A stretch of 64,000 bases of DNA, from positions 124,001 to 188,000 of the forward strand of contig NZ_JAOPKC010000003.1 of NCBI RefSeq assembly GCF_025517535.1, written 5' to 3'. Of this stretch, positions 48,281 through 56,825 are shown piece after piece. The stretch comes from Halapricum hydrolyticum. GTDB taxonomy: Archaea > Halobacteriota > Halobacteria > Halobacteriales > Haloarculaceae. Made by a program: the position numbers and the translations under genes. Numbering within the stretch: position 1 is the stretch's first letter; every line of letters begins with the position of its first letter. A model generated the notes under the pieces. That model worked only from the letters and a program-made list of their open reading frames with translations, did not search any database and was not told where the DNA came from.

Positions 48281-49165
48281 TTACTCTGGCGCGATCGACG
48301 AGGCGTCGGCTCCGTCCTCGGGTTCGGCGACGTCCTCGAAGAGGTGCCACCGCTCGGTGTGGCTCGTGGTTTCACCGGGAGCGAGTTCGACGAGCGGCCC
48401 CAGCGTCTCCAGTTCGAGCATGAAATCCAGCATGAATACCTCGACGGAGGCCCCGCGATCGGGATAGGTCGCCTCGGGGTCGTACTCGAAGGTCTTGACG
48501 AACGCCTGACCGTCGTTGACGTACGCGGTCCAGCCGTCGAGTGCGTTCGCACCGATCTTGAACTCCGGCCCGTCGGCCTGTTCGACGAGCACGTGATCGT
48601 CGACGTAGTGGATGCGCTCGTCGCTGACGTCGGTGCGCGGCCAGAACACCAGCGACCGGTCGGGCAGCAACTCGTCGGGATCGCCGTCCGGGAAGGGGAC
48701 GACCGCCGTCCCGCCGGGCTTGCAGACCGAGATCGCCCACGGCGCGAGTTCGACGCTCCAGACGCCCTCGTTGGTCAGTTCGTGCGTGATCTCGACGGCC
48801 GGCCCGTCGTCGGCCATCTCGATTTCGATCGTCTTCTGAACCCCGGTCTCGTCTTCGACCGGCTGGACGAGCCGACACCCCTGGTCTGTCAGGTCGGCTT
48901 CGACCGGTTCGTTGTCCGGCTGGTATGTCCGGGAGTCGGATTCCGGCCCGTGCCACAGGCGGTGGCCCCCGTACAGCTCCCACTCATCGCCACCGGTCGT
49001 CCCGGTCGCGGTCTCATCGAGGAAGAACACGTTCTCCCCGTCAGTACGGCGGAAATCGACGATTCGGGGGCCGACGTCGGTCGTGACGACGAGCGCGACC
49101 TGGCCGTTTTCGATTCGAATACAGTGCTCCCAGCCTTCGTAGGCGACGCGTTCGACCTGTGTCAT
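48281..49165 (-). CDS. Aldose-1-epimerase-fold protein (DUF4380-like)
   Basis: 294 residues, predicted all-beta, acidic. GQVALVVTTDVGPRIVDFRRTDGENVFFLDE and YGGHRLWHGPESDSRTYQPDN look like the galactose-mutarotase supersandwich fold and the DUF4380 family. ELAPWAISVCKPGG and CKPGGTAVVPFP follow in order. Catalytic residues of true epimerases are not clearly identifiable, so a sugar-binding or epimerase role is only inferred. Encoded between purC (convergent) and a TFB paralogue upstream on the same strand. Confidence 0.75.
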   Translation of the reverse strand: MTQVERVAYEGWEHCIRIENGQVALVVTTDVGPRIVDFRRTDGENVFFLDETATGTTGGDEWELYGGHRLWHGPESDSRTYQPDNEPVEADLTDQGCRLVQPVEDETGVQKTIEIEMADDGPAVEITHELTNEGVWSVELAPWAISVCKPGGTAVVPFPDGDPDELLPDRSLVFWPRTDVSDERIHYVDDHVLVEQADGPEFKIGANALDGWTAYVNDGQAFVKTFEYDPEATYPDRGASVEVFMLDFMLELETLGPLVELAPGETTSHTERWHLFEDVAEPEDGADASSIAPE

Positions 49166-49274
49166 GGTTACTCCGGGCCACCGGCCGCCGTCTGCGGCCG
49201 TGCGCGGCCTGCTGTCGTTCGGGGTTCGATCGGATCCGGCAAAAGCGTAGCGTCGATCACTTCGACCGGCCCGA

Positions 49275-50273
49275 TCAGTCGTCACCGGTCGCGTGCCGGC
49301 TGCCGTTCCGGCGCGTTCCGGCGCGCGAGGCCGGACGCTCCATCTCCGTGGACGCGCCCGGAATCGCGTCCGGACAGAGCGACTCGAATTCGGAAAACCG
49401 TGCGCGGACGGTTTCCGGGCTGACGTCGGCCGCCGCCGCGACCTCGGTCTGCCGGAGGTCGACACGGCACTCCTCCAGCAGCGAGACGGTGTATAACGCG
49501 CCGGCAGCGACGCCCTTCGGATCGCGCCCGCTATGGAGGTTCTCCTCGATCGCGGCCTCGAGGAGCTGTCGCGCCCGCCTGACGATCCGTTCGTCCAGCC
49601 CGAGCGTCGATCCCAGCCGCGGGAGGTACGCGGTCGCCGACAGCGAATCGACGGCGATCTCCAGTTCGCGCTGGAGGAACCGAACGTCGCGCACGACGCT
49701 GTTGTTCGGACACCGGCTCGCGTTCGTGACCTCGGTGAGCGTTCGCACGACCTGGGCCTGTCGGGATCCGAGGTAGACTGTCGCTCCGGCGATCGATTCG
49801 TAGGCACGTCCATACAGGAGATGCTCCGCGAGCGCGCGCCGGAACAGCACGCTCGCGTTCGCACGGACACTGTCAGAGACCTCGAGCACGGCACACACGC
49901 GAGCGATCTCTGAAAGTCCCGGCTGCAGGGTCTGCTTGTTCGCCGCCCGTGCGGCCCGTCGCTGCTGTGTTCGCTGTCTGTGCAGACGCCGCTGTGTCCG
50001 ACTCGAGACGCGATTCCCGCGTGCGTCCCGTCGCCGTCCCACGTACGAGGAGAGGCAACGGTTCGGACGTGTCGGACTCAGCGGCGCACCCGTGGCACGG
50101 CCGCCGTCGCGCGCTCGCGACCGCCGCCGTCGTGGACGGAAATCCGGCGGCAAGGACCCGAGCACGAGCCCACAATCGCGACACACGAGTTCGGACCGGG
50201 CAACGATTCGACCACCACACTCGGGGCAGGTGTCGATACGACCGTCCGCTGTCGAGAGAGATCCTCGATACAT
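49275..50273 (-). CDS. tfb: Transcription initiation factor IIB paralogue (divergent TFB)
   Basis: 332 residues from ATG 50273. An N-terminal zinc ribbon (CPECGG and CRDCGL) is followed by an unusually arginine-rich linker (residues about 45-110) in place of a typical B-reader/linker. Two cyclin-like repeats come next (about 115-205 and 215-305). QPGLSEIARVCAVLEV and LHSGRDPKGVAAGALYTVSLLE are recognisable TFB pieces. TFB with TBP recruits RNA polymerase; haloarchaea have many TFB paralogues with separate regulons. An in-frame ATG at 50327 is an alternative start. The TATA-like AAATTTTAACC (50391-50402, minus) implies a leader of roughly 50-100 nt. Confidence 0.88.
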   Translation of the reverse strand: MYRGSLSTADGRIDTCPECGGRIVARSELVCRDCGLVLGSLPPDFRPRRRRSRARDGGRATGAPLSPTRPNRCLSSYVGRRRDARGNRVSSRTQRRLHRQRTQQRRAARAANKQTLQPGLSEIARVCAVLEVSDSVRANASVLFRRALAEHLLYGRAYESIAGATVYLGSRQAQVVRTLTEVTNASRCPNNSVVRDVRFLQRELEIAVDSLSATAYLPRLGSTLGLDERIVRRARQLLEAAIEENLHSGRDPKGVAAGALYTVSLLEECRVDLRQTEVAAAADVSPETVRARFSEFESLCPDAIPGASTEMERPASRAGTRRNGSRHATGDD

Positions 50274-50540
50274 GTGTCTCCGACCATCACGACCGGCCAC
50301 GACACAGGTCGTACCTCGGTACCCCATCCGGAACGATCCCCCGTGGCCACACCCATGATGGAATCCGTTCGCTGATAGCACCAAGATAGTGGTTAAAATT
50401 TCCGGTTTTATCCGGGTTTTGAAGGGGCGGTACAGTATCGTGATACGTCCCGGAGCCGCGATCGACGCGAGGTATATCGTGCGGGTCGGATGCGACACGT
50501 CTTCGGCACTCTTTTGCGGACTTGCCGCGGATCCACAGCC

Positions 50541-51926
50541 ATGACAGATCGGTCCACACTCCAGGCCGTGTCGCCGCTCGACGGCCGTTATGCCAGGTAT
50601 ACCGAGCCGCTGGTGCCGTACGCCAGCGAGCAGGCGCTCATCCGCGCTCGCGTCGAGGTCGAGGTCGAATACCTCATCGCGCTCGCCGATCTCGATGCCA
50701 CGCCGCTCGTCATCGACGACGGGCAACGCGCACAGTTGCGAGCGCTCTACGAGGAGTTCGAGGAGCGCGACGCGGAGATCGTCAAGCAACTGGAGACGAC
50801 GGGATACAAAGAGTACCCAGCGACCAACCACGACGTCAAGGCCGTCGAGTACTTCATTCGCGAGGGGCTGCCCGAGGGTCTGGCGGTGGAAAACTGGATC
50901 CACTTCGGACTGACGAGCGAGGACGTCAACAACCTCGCGTATCGGCTCCTGCTCAAACCCGCTGTCGAAGACGTCCTGCTCTCGGAACTGCGGGCTGTCA
51001 GCGACGCGCTGGTCGAACTCGCACAGGAACACCGGTCGGTCCCGATGCTCGCCCGCACCCACGGCCAGCCGGCGACGCCGACGACCTTCGGGAAAGAGAT
51101 GGCCGTCTACGCCTCTCGCCTGGGGCGAGCGATCGGCCGCATCGAGCGTGCGACCGACGAACTCTCGGGCAAACTCGCGGGGGCCTCCGGGACCTACGCC
51201 GCCCATCACGCTGCCTATCCCGAGGTCGACTGGCCCGCGTTCGCCGAGTCGTTCGTGGCCTCGCTGGGACTGGCACACGAACCGCTCACGACGCAGGTCA
51301 ACCCCGGCGACGACCTCCAGTCGCTGTTCGACGCGTTGCGAGGCGCGAACAACGTCCTGCTGGATCTCGATCGGGACATGTGGCTGTACGTCTCCGACCG
51401 CTATCTCGGCCAGCAGACCCGCGAAGGCGAAACCGGCTCCTCGACGATGCCCCACAAGGTCAACCCGATCGACTTCGAGAACAGCGAAGGGAACCTCTCG
51501 AAGGCCAACTCAGACCTGACGTTCCTGGGTGATTACGTCACACACTCACGGCTCCAGCGCGACCTGTCGGACTCGACGGTCAAACGCAACGTCGGCGCGG
51601 CTTTCGCGCACTGCCTGATCGGGTACGACAAACTGCAGACCGGCCTGGGGAAAGTCACGCCGAACGAGGACGTCATGGCAGAGGACCTGCAGGCTAACCC
51701 CGAAGTGATCGGTGAGGCCGTCCAGACGATCCTCCGACGGGAGGGCTACGACGACGCGTACGAGCGAGTGAAAGAACTCACTCGCGGCCAGCGCGTCTCG
51801 CTGGCCGACTTCCGGGACCGATTCGAAGACATGGACGTGTCGGAAGACGTGCGCGAGGAGTTGAAATCGCTGACACCCGCCGAGTACACGGGAGTCGCGG
51901 ACGAACTGGCTTCGAGACGGCGCTGA
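50541..51926 (+). CDS. purB: Adenylosuccinate lyase
   Basis: 461 residues, full length. It cleaves SAICAR and adenylosuccinate in purine synthesis. The fumarase/aspartase-superfamily signature GSSTMPHKVNPIDFE (near residue 295-310, catalytic Ser) is intact. Earlier blocks SPLDGRYARYTEPL, NHDVKAVEYFIRE (His/Asp region) and HFGLTSEDVNNLAY are also intact. ATG 50541 lies about 28 nt after CTTTTGC (50511-50517), a leaderless arrangement. Divergent from the TFB gene; purC is 2.3 kb away. Confidence 0.97.
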   Translation: MTDRSTLQAVSPLDGRYARYTEPLVPYASEQALIRARVEVEVEYLIALADLDATPLVIDDGQRAQLRALYEEFEERDAEIVKQLETTGYKEYPATNHDVKAVEYFIREGLPEGLAVENWIHFGLTSEDVNNLAYRLLLKPAVEDVLLSELRAVSDALVELAQEHRSVPMLARTHGQPATPTTFGKEMAVYASRLGRAIGRIERATDELSGKLAGASGTYAAHHAAYPEVDWPAFAESFVASLGLAHEPLTTQVNPGDDLQSLFDALRGANNVLLDLDRDMWLYVSDRYLGQQTREGETGSSTMPHKVNPIDFENSEGNLSKANSDLTFLGDYVTHSRLQRDLSDSTVKRNVGAAFAHCLIGYDKLQTGLGKVTPNEDVMAEDLQANPEVIGEAVQTILRREGYDDAYERVKELTRGQRVSLADFRDRFEDMDVSEDVREELKSLTPAEYTGVADELASRRR

Positions 51927-51992
51927 TCCCGCCGAGTCCTGTCGTCCCAGCGAGGACATAACCCCTAAGACGCTACCGCCCCAAGCGGGCGT

Positions 51993-52469
51993 ATGACCTC
52001 GCTCCGCGACGTGGGGAAGACGATTAGCAACGCCGTGCTCGAGAGCGTCGGCCGGGCCATGGGACGGGCGCAGGAACAGACGCCCCTCCCGGTGGATCTG
52101 CTGGAGAGCGACGAGGCGTATCTGGCTGTGTTTGACGCGCCGGGCGCGACTAGCAGCGACATGCAGGTTCGCCTGAGCGGCCGGACAGTCGAGGTTCGAA
52201 TCGACCGGTTCCGGGACGTCTACGAGGGCTTCGAGATGGTCCTGCCCGGTCGAGGGCTGTCACTCGACGGCGCCGTGACGCTGCCCGAAGACGCGGCGAT
52301 TGAACCCGAGGCTGCGACCGCGACGCTGCACGACAACGGGACGCTCCGCGTCACGGTCCCGAAAGGTGAGGAAGAACCCGACGTCGAGGCCGACGAAGAA
52401 ACCGAATCCGAGACTGGAGAGGAAACCGAGGCTGACGAAGAAACCGAATCCGAAACCGACGAGGAGTAG
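51993..52469 (+). CDS. Hsp20/alpha-crystallin-like protein with acidic repeat tail
   Basis: 158 residues. The alpha-crystallin-type core spans about residues 30-122. It includes PVDLLESDEAYLAVFDAPGATSSDMQVRLSGRTVEVRI, PGRGLSLDGAVTLPEDAAIE and NGTLRVTVPK. The classical C-terminal I-x-I/V motif is missing. Instead, residues 123-158 are an acidic tail of repeated EETESET units. Such proteins bind unfolding proteins; the missing motif suggests a different oligomeric state. Lies 66 nt downstream of purB and may be co-transcribed. Confidence 0.85.
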   Translation: MTSLRDVGKTISNAVLESVGRAMGRAQEQTPLPVDLLESDEAYLAVFDAPGATSSDMQVRLSGRTVEVRIDRFRDVYEGFEMVLPGRGLSLDGAVTLPEDAAIEPEAATATLHDNGTLRVTVPKGEEEPDVEADEETESETGEETEADEETESETDEE

Positions 52470-52486
52470 CGGTACCGGGCCTGCGG

Positions 52487-53086
52487 TCACGTCGGCAGGT
52501 CGGTGCCGTGGCCGGTGGCGCAGTCAGGTTCTGATGGGGGACTCCAGTCAGTTGCGAGTTCGAGGAACTGCACGAGTATGTTCGCCGTCGCACCCCAGAC
52601 AGTATAGCCGTCGACGTCGAAGAAGTGCAGCTGGATCTCGCCGTATCGTGGGTGGTCGCGACACTCGCTGTCGTAGTTGCTGTGATCGATCAGCTCCGAG
52701 AGTGCGAGGACCGTAATCTCGGCCACCTCGCCGTCGTTTGGCGTGTACGATCGGTCGGGGATCGTCCCGACGAACGGCCGGACGACGTACTCCGAGACCG
52801 TCTGGAAGTCGTCCAGTCGCCCGTGGAGCCGGGCCTCCTCCGGCCGGAGCCCGATTTCCTCGTTGGCCTCCCGCAGGGCTGTCTCGACGCGATCGGCGTC
52901 TTCCGGTTCGCGCCCACCGCCGGGAAAACTCATCTGCCCGGGATGGTCTTCGAGGTGCTCGGCACGTTTGGTGAACAGCAAGTGCGGGCCCGCCGGCCGA
53001 TCGATTACCGGGAGCAACACCGACGCCTCCTGGACGTCGCCGCCGATCTCGACGGGTTCGTACTCTCGGATCGGCCCCAGGTCCAT
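52487..53086 (-). CDS. Nudix hydrolase, CoA pyrophosphatase-like
   Basis: 199 residues. The Nudix box is GGGREPEDADRVETALREANEEIGL near residue 55-79 with the REANEE core. The flanking LFTKRAEHLEDHPGQMSFPGG matches the NUDIX_CoA (UPF0035) pattern that directs hydrolysis of coenzyme A and its thioesters. The C-terminal extension after FLELATDW is short. ATG 53086 is used; GTG 53098 is an alternative. It converges on the Hsp20-like gene with 17 nt between stops. Confidence 0.92.
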   Translation of the reverse strand: MDLGPIREYEPVEIGGDVQEASVLLPVIDRPAGPHLLFTKRAEHLEDHPGQMSFPGGGREPEDADRVETALREANEEIGLRPEEARLHGRLDDFQTVSEYVVRPFVGTIPDRSYTPNDGEVAEITVLALSELIDHSNYDSECRDHPRYGEIQLHFFDVDGYTVWGATANILVQFLELATDWSPPSEPDCATGHGTDLPT

Positions 53087-53143
53087 ACCTGTACTCACAC
53101 GCGAGCGCTAATAACTCACCCGGCGACCCCCGGAACCGCGACG

Positions 53144-53605
53144 TCACCCGTCGAGTGCGTCGTCCAGCCGGCGGCGCGCCTCGTCGAGTTCGACCGGCGC
53201 CCAGACCTCCAGTTCGTAGCTGACGTCAAGCAGGCGCTCGATCCGCTCGCGATCGCCGGTCTCGACGGCCGCGGCAGCGTCGGCCCGGAACCGTTCCTGT
53301 GCCGCCACAGCCAGGCGGTCCCGATCGATCGTCCGCGACTCGGCGTCGAGGATGTGCGGGAGATCGGTCGCACCCTCTGGCAGTTCTGGAAAGGCGACGG
53401 GTCCCGGGACCAGCAGATCGCCGTCGTCCAGTGCCAGCAGGTGGTACTCGGCGATCGCCGCGTCGATGGCGTCGTCGAAACTCGCGGGCTCGCGGTCCTC
53501 GCCATGCTTGTACGCGAGTTCGACACAGGCCTGCCGGAGCGTCGACCGATCGACCGCGCCGAACAGGTCGACGATCCCGGCGAGTTCGTCCGGCGTGAAC
53601 TCCAT
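53144..53605 (-). CDS. Conserved haloarchaeal protein, DUF7109-like
   Basis: 153 residues, acidic, mostly helical. MEFTPDELAGIVDLFGAVDRSTLRQACVELAYK resembles a helical winged-helix-like N-terminus. LLALDDGDLLVPGPVAFPELPEGATDLPHILD is a distinctive central block. No enzymatic or DNA-binding motif is demonstrated. Similar proteins of unknown function are listed as DUF7109 in haloarchaea; this name is from memory of the pattern. Encoded upstream of the Nudix gene on the same strand and divergent from the DUF192 lipoprotein gene (51 nt). Confidence 0.65.
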   Translation of the reverse strand: MEFTPDELAGIVDLFGAVDRSTLRQACVELAYKHGEDREPASFDDAIDAAIAEYHLLALDDGDLLVPGPVAFPELPEGATDLPHILDAESRTIDRDRLAVAAQERFRADAAAAVETGDRERIERLLDVSYELEVWAPVELDEARRRLDDALDG

Positions 53606-53656
53606 GCGTCATAGAGTGACCGCCGCTGTCTTGACGATGGCGGTCGAACGTGGTCT

Positions 53657-54211
53657 ATGGATCGCCGGACGTATCTCCGGGGAGTGGTGGCCGGCGTCGC
53701 AGTGCTGGCAGGCTGTGCTGGCCGTGGGTCCGAGCGAACGGACGCGGAATCGACGGCGAACCGACCGATGAGCGGCAGCGACGCCAGTCCGACGACCGGC
53801 CAGTCGACGATCCACGAATACTACGAGACGACGACGGTCCGTGCGCTGACAGCGGACGGGGAGACCCTCGGAACGGTGACAGCAGCGATCGCGGACACCC
53901 CGGAACTGCGATATCTGGGCCTCAGCGATACCGAACACCTGCCGGACGACCGCGGTATGCTGTTCGTCTTCGAGTCAATCGACGATCGGTCGTTCGTCAT
54001 GCGCCGGATGGACTTCGGTATCGACATCGTCTACGCCGACGGCGAGGGGAGGATCACGACGATCCATCACGCGCCCGCGCCCGATCACGGCGACGGCAAC
54101 GATCAGCGTTACCCCGGTCGTGGGCAGTACGTCCTCGAAGTCACGTACGGGTGGACGACCGATCGGGGCGTCGAAACGGGGGACAGGCTGGCGTTCGAAC
54201 TGCCAGGTTAG
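53657..54211 (+). CDS. DUF192 lipoprotein
   Basis: 184 residues. MDRRTYLRGVVAGVAVLAGCAG is a signal peptide with twin-arginine-like RR and a lipobox LAGC (lipidated Cys near residue 20), so the mature protein is anchored outside the cell. After a Ser/Thr-rich spacer, residues 60-180 hold the DUF192 domain. It has TPELRYLGLSDTEHLPDDRGMLFVF and MRRMDFGIDIVYADGEG in the usual order. The family is of unknown function. Its stop codon overlaps the end of the convergent GpgS-type gene. Confidence 0.9.
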   Translation: MDRRTYLRGVVAGVAVLAGCAGRGSERTDAESTANRPMSGSDASPTTGQSTIHEYYETTTVRALTADGETLGTVTAAIADTPELRYLGLSDTEHLPDDRGMLFVFESIDDRSFVMRRMDFGIDIVYADGEGRITTIHHAPAPDHGDGNDQRYPGRGQYVLEVTYGWTTDRGVETGDRLAFELPG

Positions 54212-55302
54212 TCGATGGCGTCCAGCCCCTCTCGCGAGCGCTCGCGGACGGTCTCTGGCGAGATCGGCGCGTCCGTCCAGGCCGGTAGCCGCGTATCGTC
54301 GTCCGGCGGCGTAATCGTCTCGGCGTAGGCTGTGACCTGTTCGCGCTCGTCGCTCCGGTCGTAGGCCAGTCCGTTGAACGCCGCGTCGGCCGCGTACTGC
54401 TCGATCAGCGTCGCGGCGCGCTCGCGATATCTGTCCGGGAGCGTCTCGAAGTCGGGCTCGACGCCGGCGTCTTCGAGCACCCACCACAGGGCCCGGCCGA
54501 CGGACTGACACATCTCGCCCAGACCGTCGGGGCCGCTGACCGAGCGGTGATCGTGCTCGTGCTGGCCGAGATCGACCTGCGCTGTGTCTTCGAACCCAGC
54601 GTCCTCGAAGGCGCCGCCGAGCGTCCCGACTTCGAGCCCCCAGGTGCGGGGCACGCGGACGCGGCGGGCGAGGTCGGCAGTCATCGCGAATTCGCCGGCC
54701 AGAGCGTACCGGAACGCAGCCAGATACGAGAGGATCGGCGCGTCGTGAGCGTCTTCGAGCGCGCGGACGAGCGGCACGTAGAACAGGCGGTTAAGCCGGC
54801 CGTACAGGTGGTCATTTTCGACGCGAGCGTAGTACCCCTTCGAGAACGCGAACCCGTGGGCCAGCGGAAAGAGCAGTCGCGGGACGTGGGTTGGCGCATA
54901 GCTTTTCGCGTCGGCGTCGTGAACGACGACGAACTCGCTGTCCGCGGCGGCGACACCGAGCGCCAGCCAGACGTCCCGGCCTTTGCCGCGCCGGCCGTTC
55001 AGGTCTGCGGCCGCGAGCGCCTCTGTCAGCGGCGGCGAATCACACCACAGGATCACAAGTGGCAGGTCGAACGTCTCAAGCCACGCGTGCACCTCGCTCA
55101 CGCGATCCGGACCGGCACGGAGGGCGACGAGCACGCGACCGGGCGAGACGGCTTCCAGCGTCGAGAACACCCGTTCGGCCGCGAGGCTGGCGTGATCGCG
55201 CTCGGTCATCGGAACGACGACCGTCGCTCGATCGGTCGGTGCGTCCGGATCGGCCCCACCGAAATCGTGGAGTGTCGTGACGCGCTCCTGGACGTACTCC
55301 AT
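54208..55302 (-). CDS. gpgS: Glycosyltransferase family 2-fold enzyme, glucosyl-3-phosphoglycerate synthase type
   Basis: 364 residues. The GT-A core runs from TDRATVVVPMTERDHAS. The metal-binding D-x-D is HDADAKSYAPTHVPRLLFPL near residue 150, followed by SKGYYARVENDHLYGRL and YALAGEFAMTADLARRVRVP. The order matches GpgS/mannosyl-3-phosphoglycerate synthase-like GT81/GT55 enzymes that start compatible-solute synthesis. Which sugar donor is used cannot be decided. ATG 55302 is chosen over TTG 55311. No phosphatase partner gene is adjacent. Confidence 0.85.
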   Translation of the reverse strand: MEYVQERVTTLHDFGGADPDAPTDRATVVVPMTERDHASLAAERVFSTLEAVSPGRVLVALRAGPDRVSEVHAWLETFDLPLVILWCDSPPLTEALAAADLNGRRGKGRDVWLALGVAAADSEFVVVHDADAKSYAPTHVPRLLFPLAHGFAFSKGYYARVENDHLYGRLNRLFYVPLVRALEDAHDAPILSYLAAFRYALAGEFAMTADLARRVRVPRTWGLEVGTLGGAFEDAGFEDTAQVDLGQHEHDHRSVSGPDGLGEMCQSVGRALWWVLEDAGVEPDFETLPDRYRERAATLIEQYAADAAFNGLAYDRSDEREQVTAYAETITPPDDDTRLPAWTDAPISPETVRERSREGLDAID

Positions 55303-55376
55303 CGCACACAACTGGGGACGCCGCGAGGATAAACACTCGCCTGCTATCCCGCGTTGCCCATCGAATCAGCTTTCCG

Positions 55377-56549
55377 TCACGATCGTGCCCCGGTCGGCAG
55401 CCGGCCTGCCCGGTAGGTGACGACGAGACCGAGGAGGACGACGGCCAGCCCGACGGCAAAGGATCGGTAGATCGAGGGGAACGAGAAGCCGGCGTCGGTC
55501 AACAGCCCGACGGCCCAACTGCCGGTCGCCTGCACCAGCATCATCGTGCCGCTGTAGACGGCGTAGGCGCTTGCACGGTGGCGATCCGGCAGCGAGCCCA
55601 GCAGATAGGTATCCATCGCCGGGAACAGACTGTGAATCACGTAGCCCATCAGCAGCGCGACCGTGACGATCCAGGCCGTGCCGAACGGCAGCGTCAGCGC
55701 GAACACGCAGATCGCGAAGCCGGCCAGGATCGACAGCAAGAGGGGGACGAGCGGGACGCGGTCGGCCAGCCAGCCCGTCACCGCGAACGCCGGGACGCCG
55801 GCCGCGAACACGCCAGTCAGCAGCAGCCGCGCGTCACTGCCCGAAAAGCCGCGGGTGCGCAGATAACTGTCGAGGAAGTTGAACACGCCCTGCCAGACGA
55901 ACCCGCTGGCGCTGATGACGACCACGCCAGCGAGGACGATCCGCCACTGGTGGCGGACGGCCGCGAGCAGATCTCGATCCGCAGTGCCCGCCTCGGGGAG
56001 CGGCGTCCGCCGGGTAGCGATCGTGAAGCCGACCGTCGAGAGCAGGGCCGCTACCCCGATGGCGTGGAAGGTCGTCCGCCAGTCGCCGACGAACAGCGCG
56101 ACCGAGACGAGCAGCGAGGCCACGGCCGCGCCGATCTGACTCGCCATGCCGTGGATGCCGAGTGCCGTGCCGACCCGATGGGGGAACAGCTCGCTCACCA
56201 GCGGGTTGGCCGCGATGAAGTACGCGCCGCTTGCGATCCCCATCAGGAACGCGCCGACCATCACTTCGGTGACGCTGCCGGCTGCGGCGATAAACGCCGA
56301 GGCGGCGGCCAGGATCAGCCCGGTCGCACCGACGACGTAGTGGCGCGGGACGCGCGTCAGCAGGTAGCCCGTCGGGATCCGCGGGAGTGCACTGCCGAGC
56401 CACGCCAGGGTCACGGTCAGCCCGATCGTCGCGTTGGTCGTGATGAACGCCGCCTGGAGGGGCTCGACCAGCGGCGCGAACACCACGCGGGCGAGATTGA
56501 CGAGGAAGACCAGCGTACAAAGCGAGCCGAACACCCGACGTCGTGTCAC
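55377..56549 (-). CDS. Major facilitator superfamily transporter
   Basis: 390 residues from GTG 56549, 12 predicted membrane helices. The loop 2-3 motif appears as GSALPRIPTGYLLTRVPRH, and the repeated loop in the second half as GWLADRVPLVPLLL. The N-terminal helix VFLVNLARVVFAPLVEPLQAAF and the lack of long soluble domains are typical of sugar or drug MFS families, but the substrate is unknown. Upstream, a divergent plus-strand gene encodes a small zinc finger protein (101 nt apart). Confidence 0.9.
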   Translation of the reverse strand: MTRRRVFGSLCTLVFLVNLARVVFAPLVEPLQAAFITTNATIGLTVTLAWLGSALPRIPTGYLLTRVPRHYVVGATGLILAAASAFIAAAGSVTEVMVGAFLMGIASGAYFIAANPLVSELFPHRVGTALGIHGMASQIGAAVASLLVSVALFVGDWRTTFHAIGVAALLSTVGFTIATRRTPLPEAGTADRDLLAAVRHQWRIVLAGVVVISASGFVWQGVFNFLDSYLRTRGFSGSDARLLLTGVFAAGVPAFAVTGWLADRVPLVPLLLSILAGFAICVFALTLPFGTAWIVTVALLMGYVIHSLFPAMDTYLLGSLPDRHRASAYAVYSGTMMLVQATGSWAVGLLTDAGFSFPSIYRSFAVGLAVVLLGLVVTYRAGRLPTGARS

Positions 56550-56650
56550 AATCGGGCTTCGAGCGGGGTGGTGTCAAAGCTTGCGAAGCCGCGCTCGACG
56601 ACTCTCACGCCGCCCCGAGCTTTTTGAGAGTTGCTCGCATACCTCTCAGT

Positions 56651-56821
56651 ATGGAATCTGTCAGGAAAGGGATCCGGTCGGGCGACATCGAGAAAGACAC
56701 CTACGAACGGCTTCTCTGTACCAACTGCGACGAGGCGCTCAAATCCGAGAACGACCCCGACGAGATCGGCACTGTCCGGGTCTGTCCGGAGTGTGGTGCG
56801 GAGTGGAAAGAAGTCGGGTGA
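56651..56821 (+). CDS. Small zinc finger protein, HVO_0758 type
   Basis: 56 residues. Two CxxC knuckles, CTNC near residue 23 and CPEC near residue 45, form a compact zinc ribbon. The order MESVRKGIRSGDIEKDTYERLLC...VRVCPECGAEWKEVG matches the small haloarchaeal zinc finger family represented by HVO_0758. A role in nucleic-acid or protein binding is inferred only. ATG 56651. Convergent with the aldo/keto reductase gene, 4 nt apart. Confidence 0.88.
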   Translation: MESVRKGIRSGDIEKDTYERLLCTNCDEALKSENDPDEIGTVRVCPECGAEWKEVG

Positions 56822-56825
56822 TCGA

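Noticed and set aside
50274..51455. Extension of the TFB frame upstream to give a 726-residue protein
   Set aside because: The added part is antisense to purB and has no resemblance to any TFB; the start is placed at 50273, with 50327 possible.
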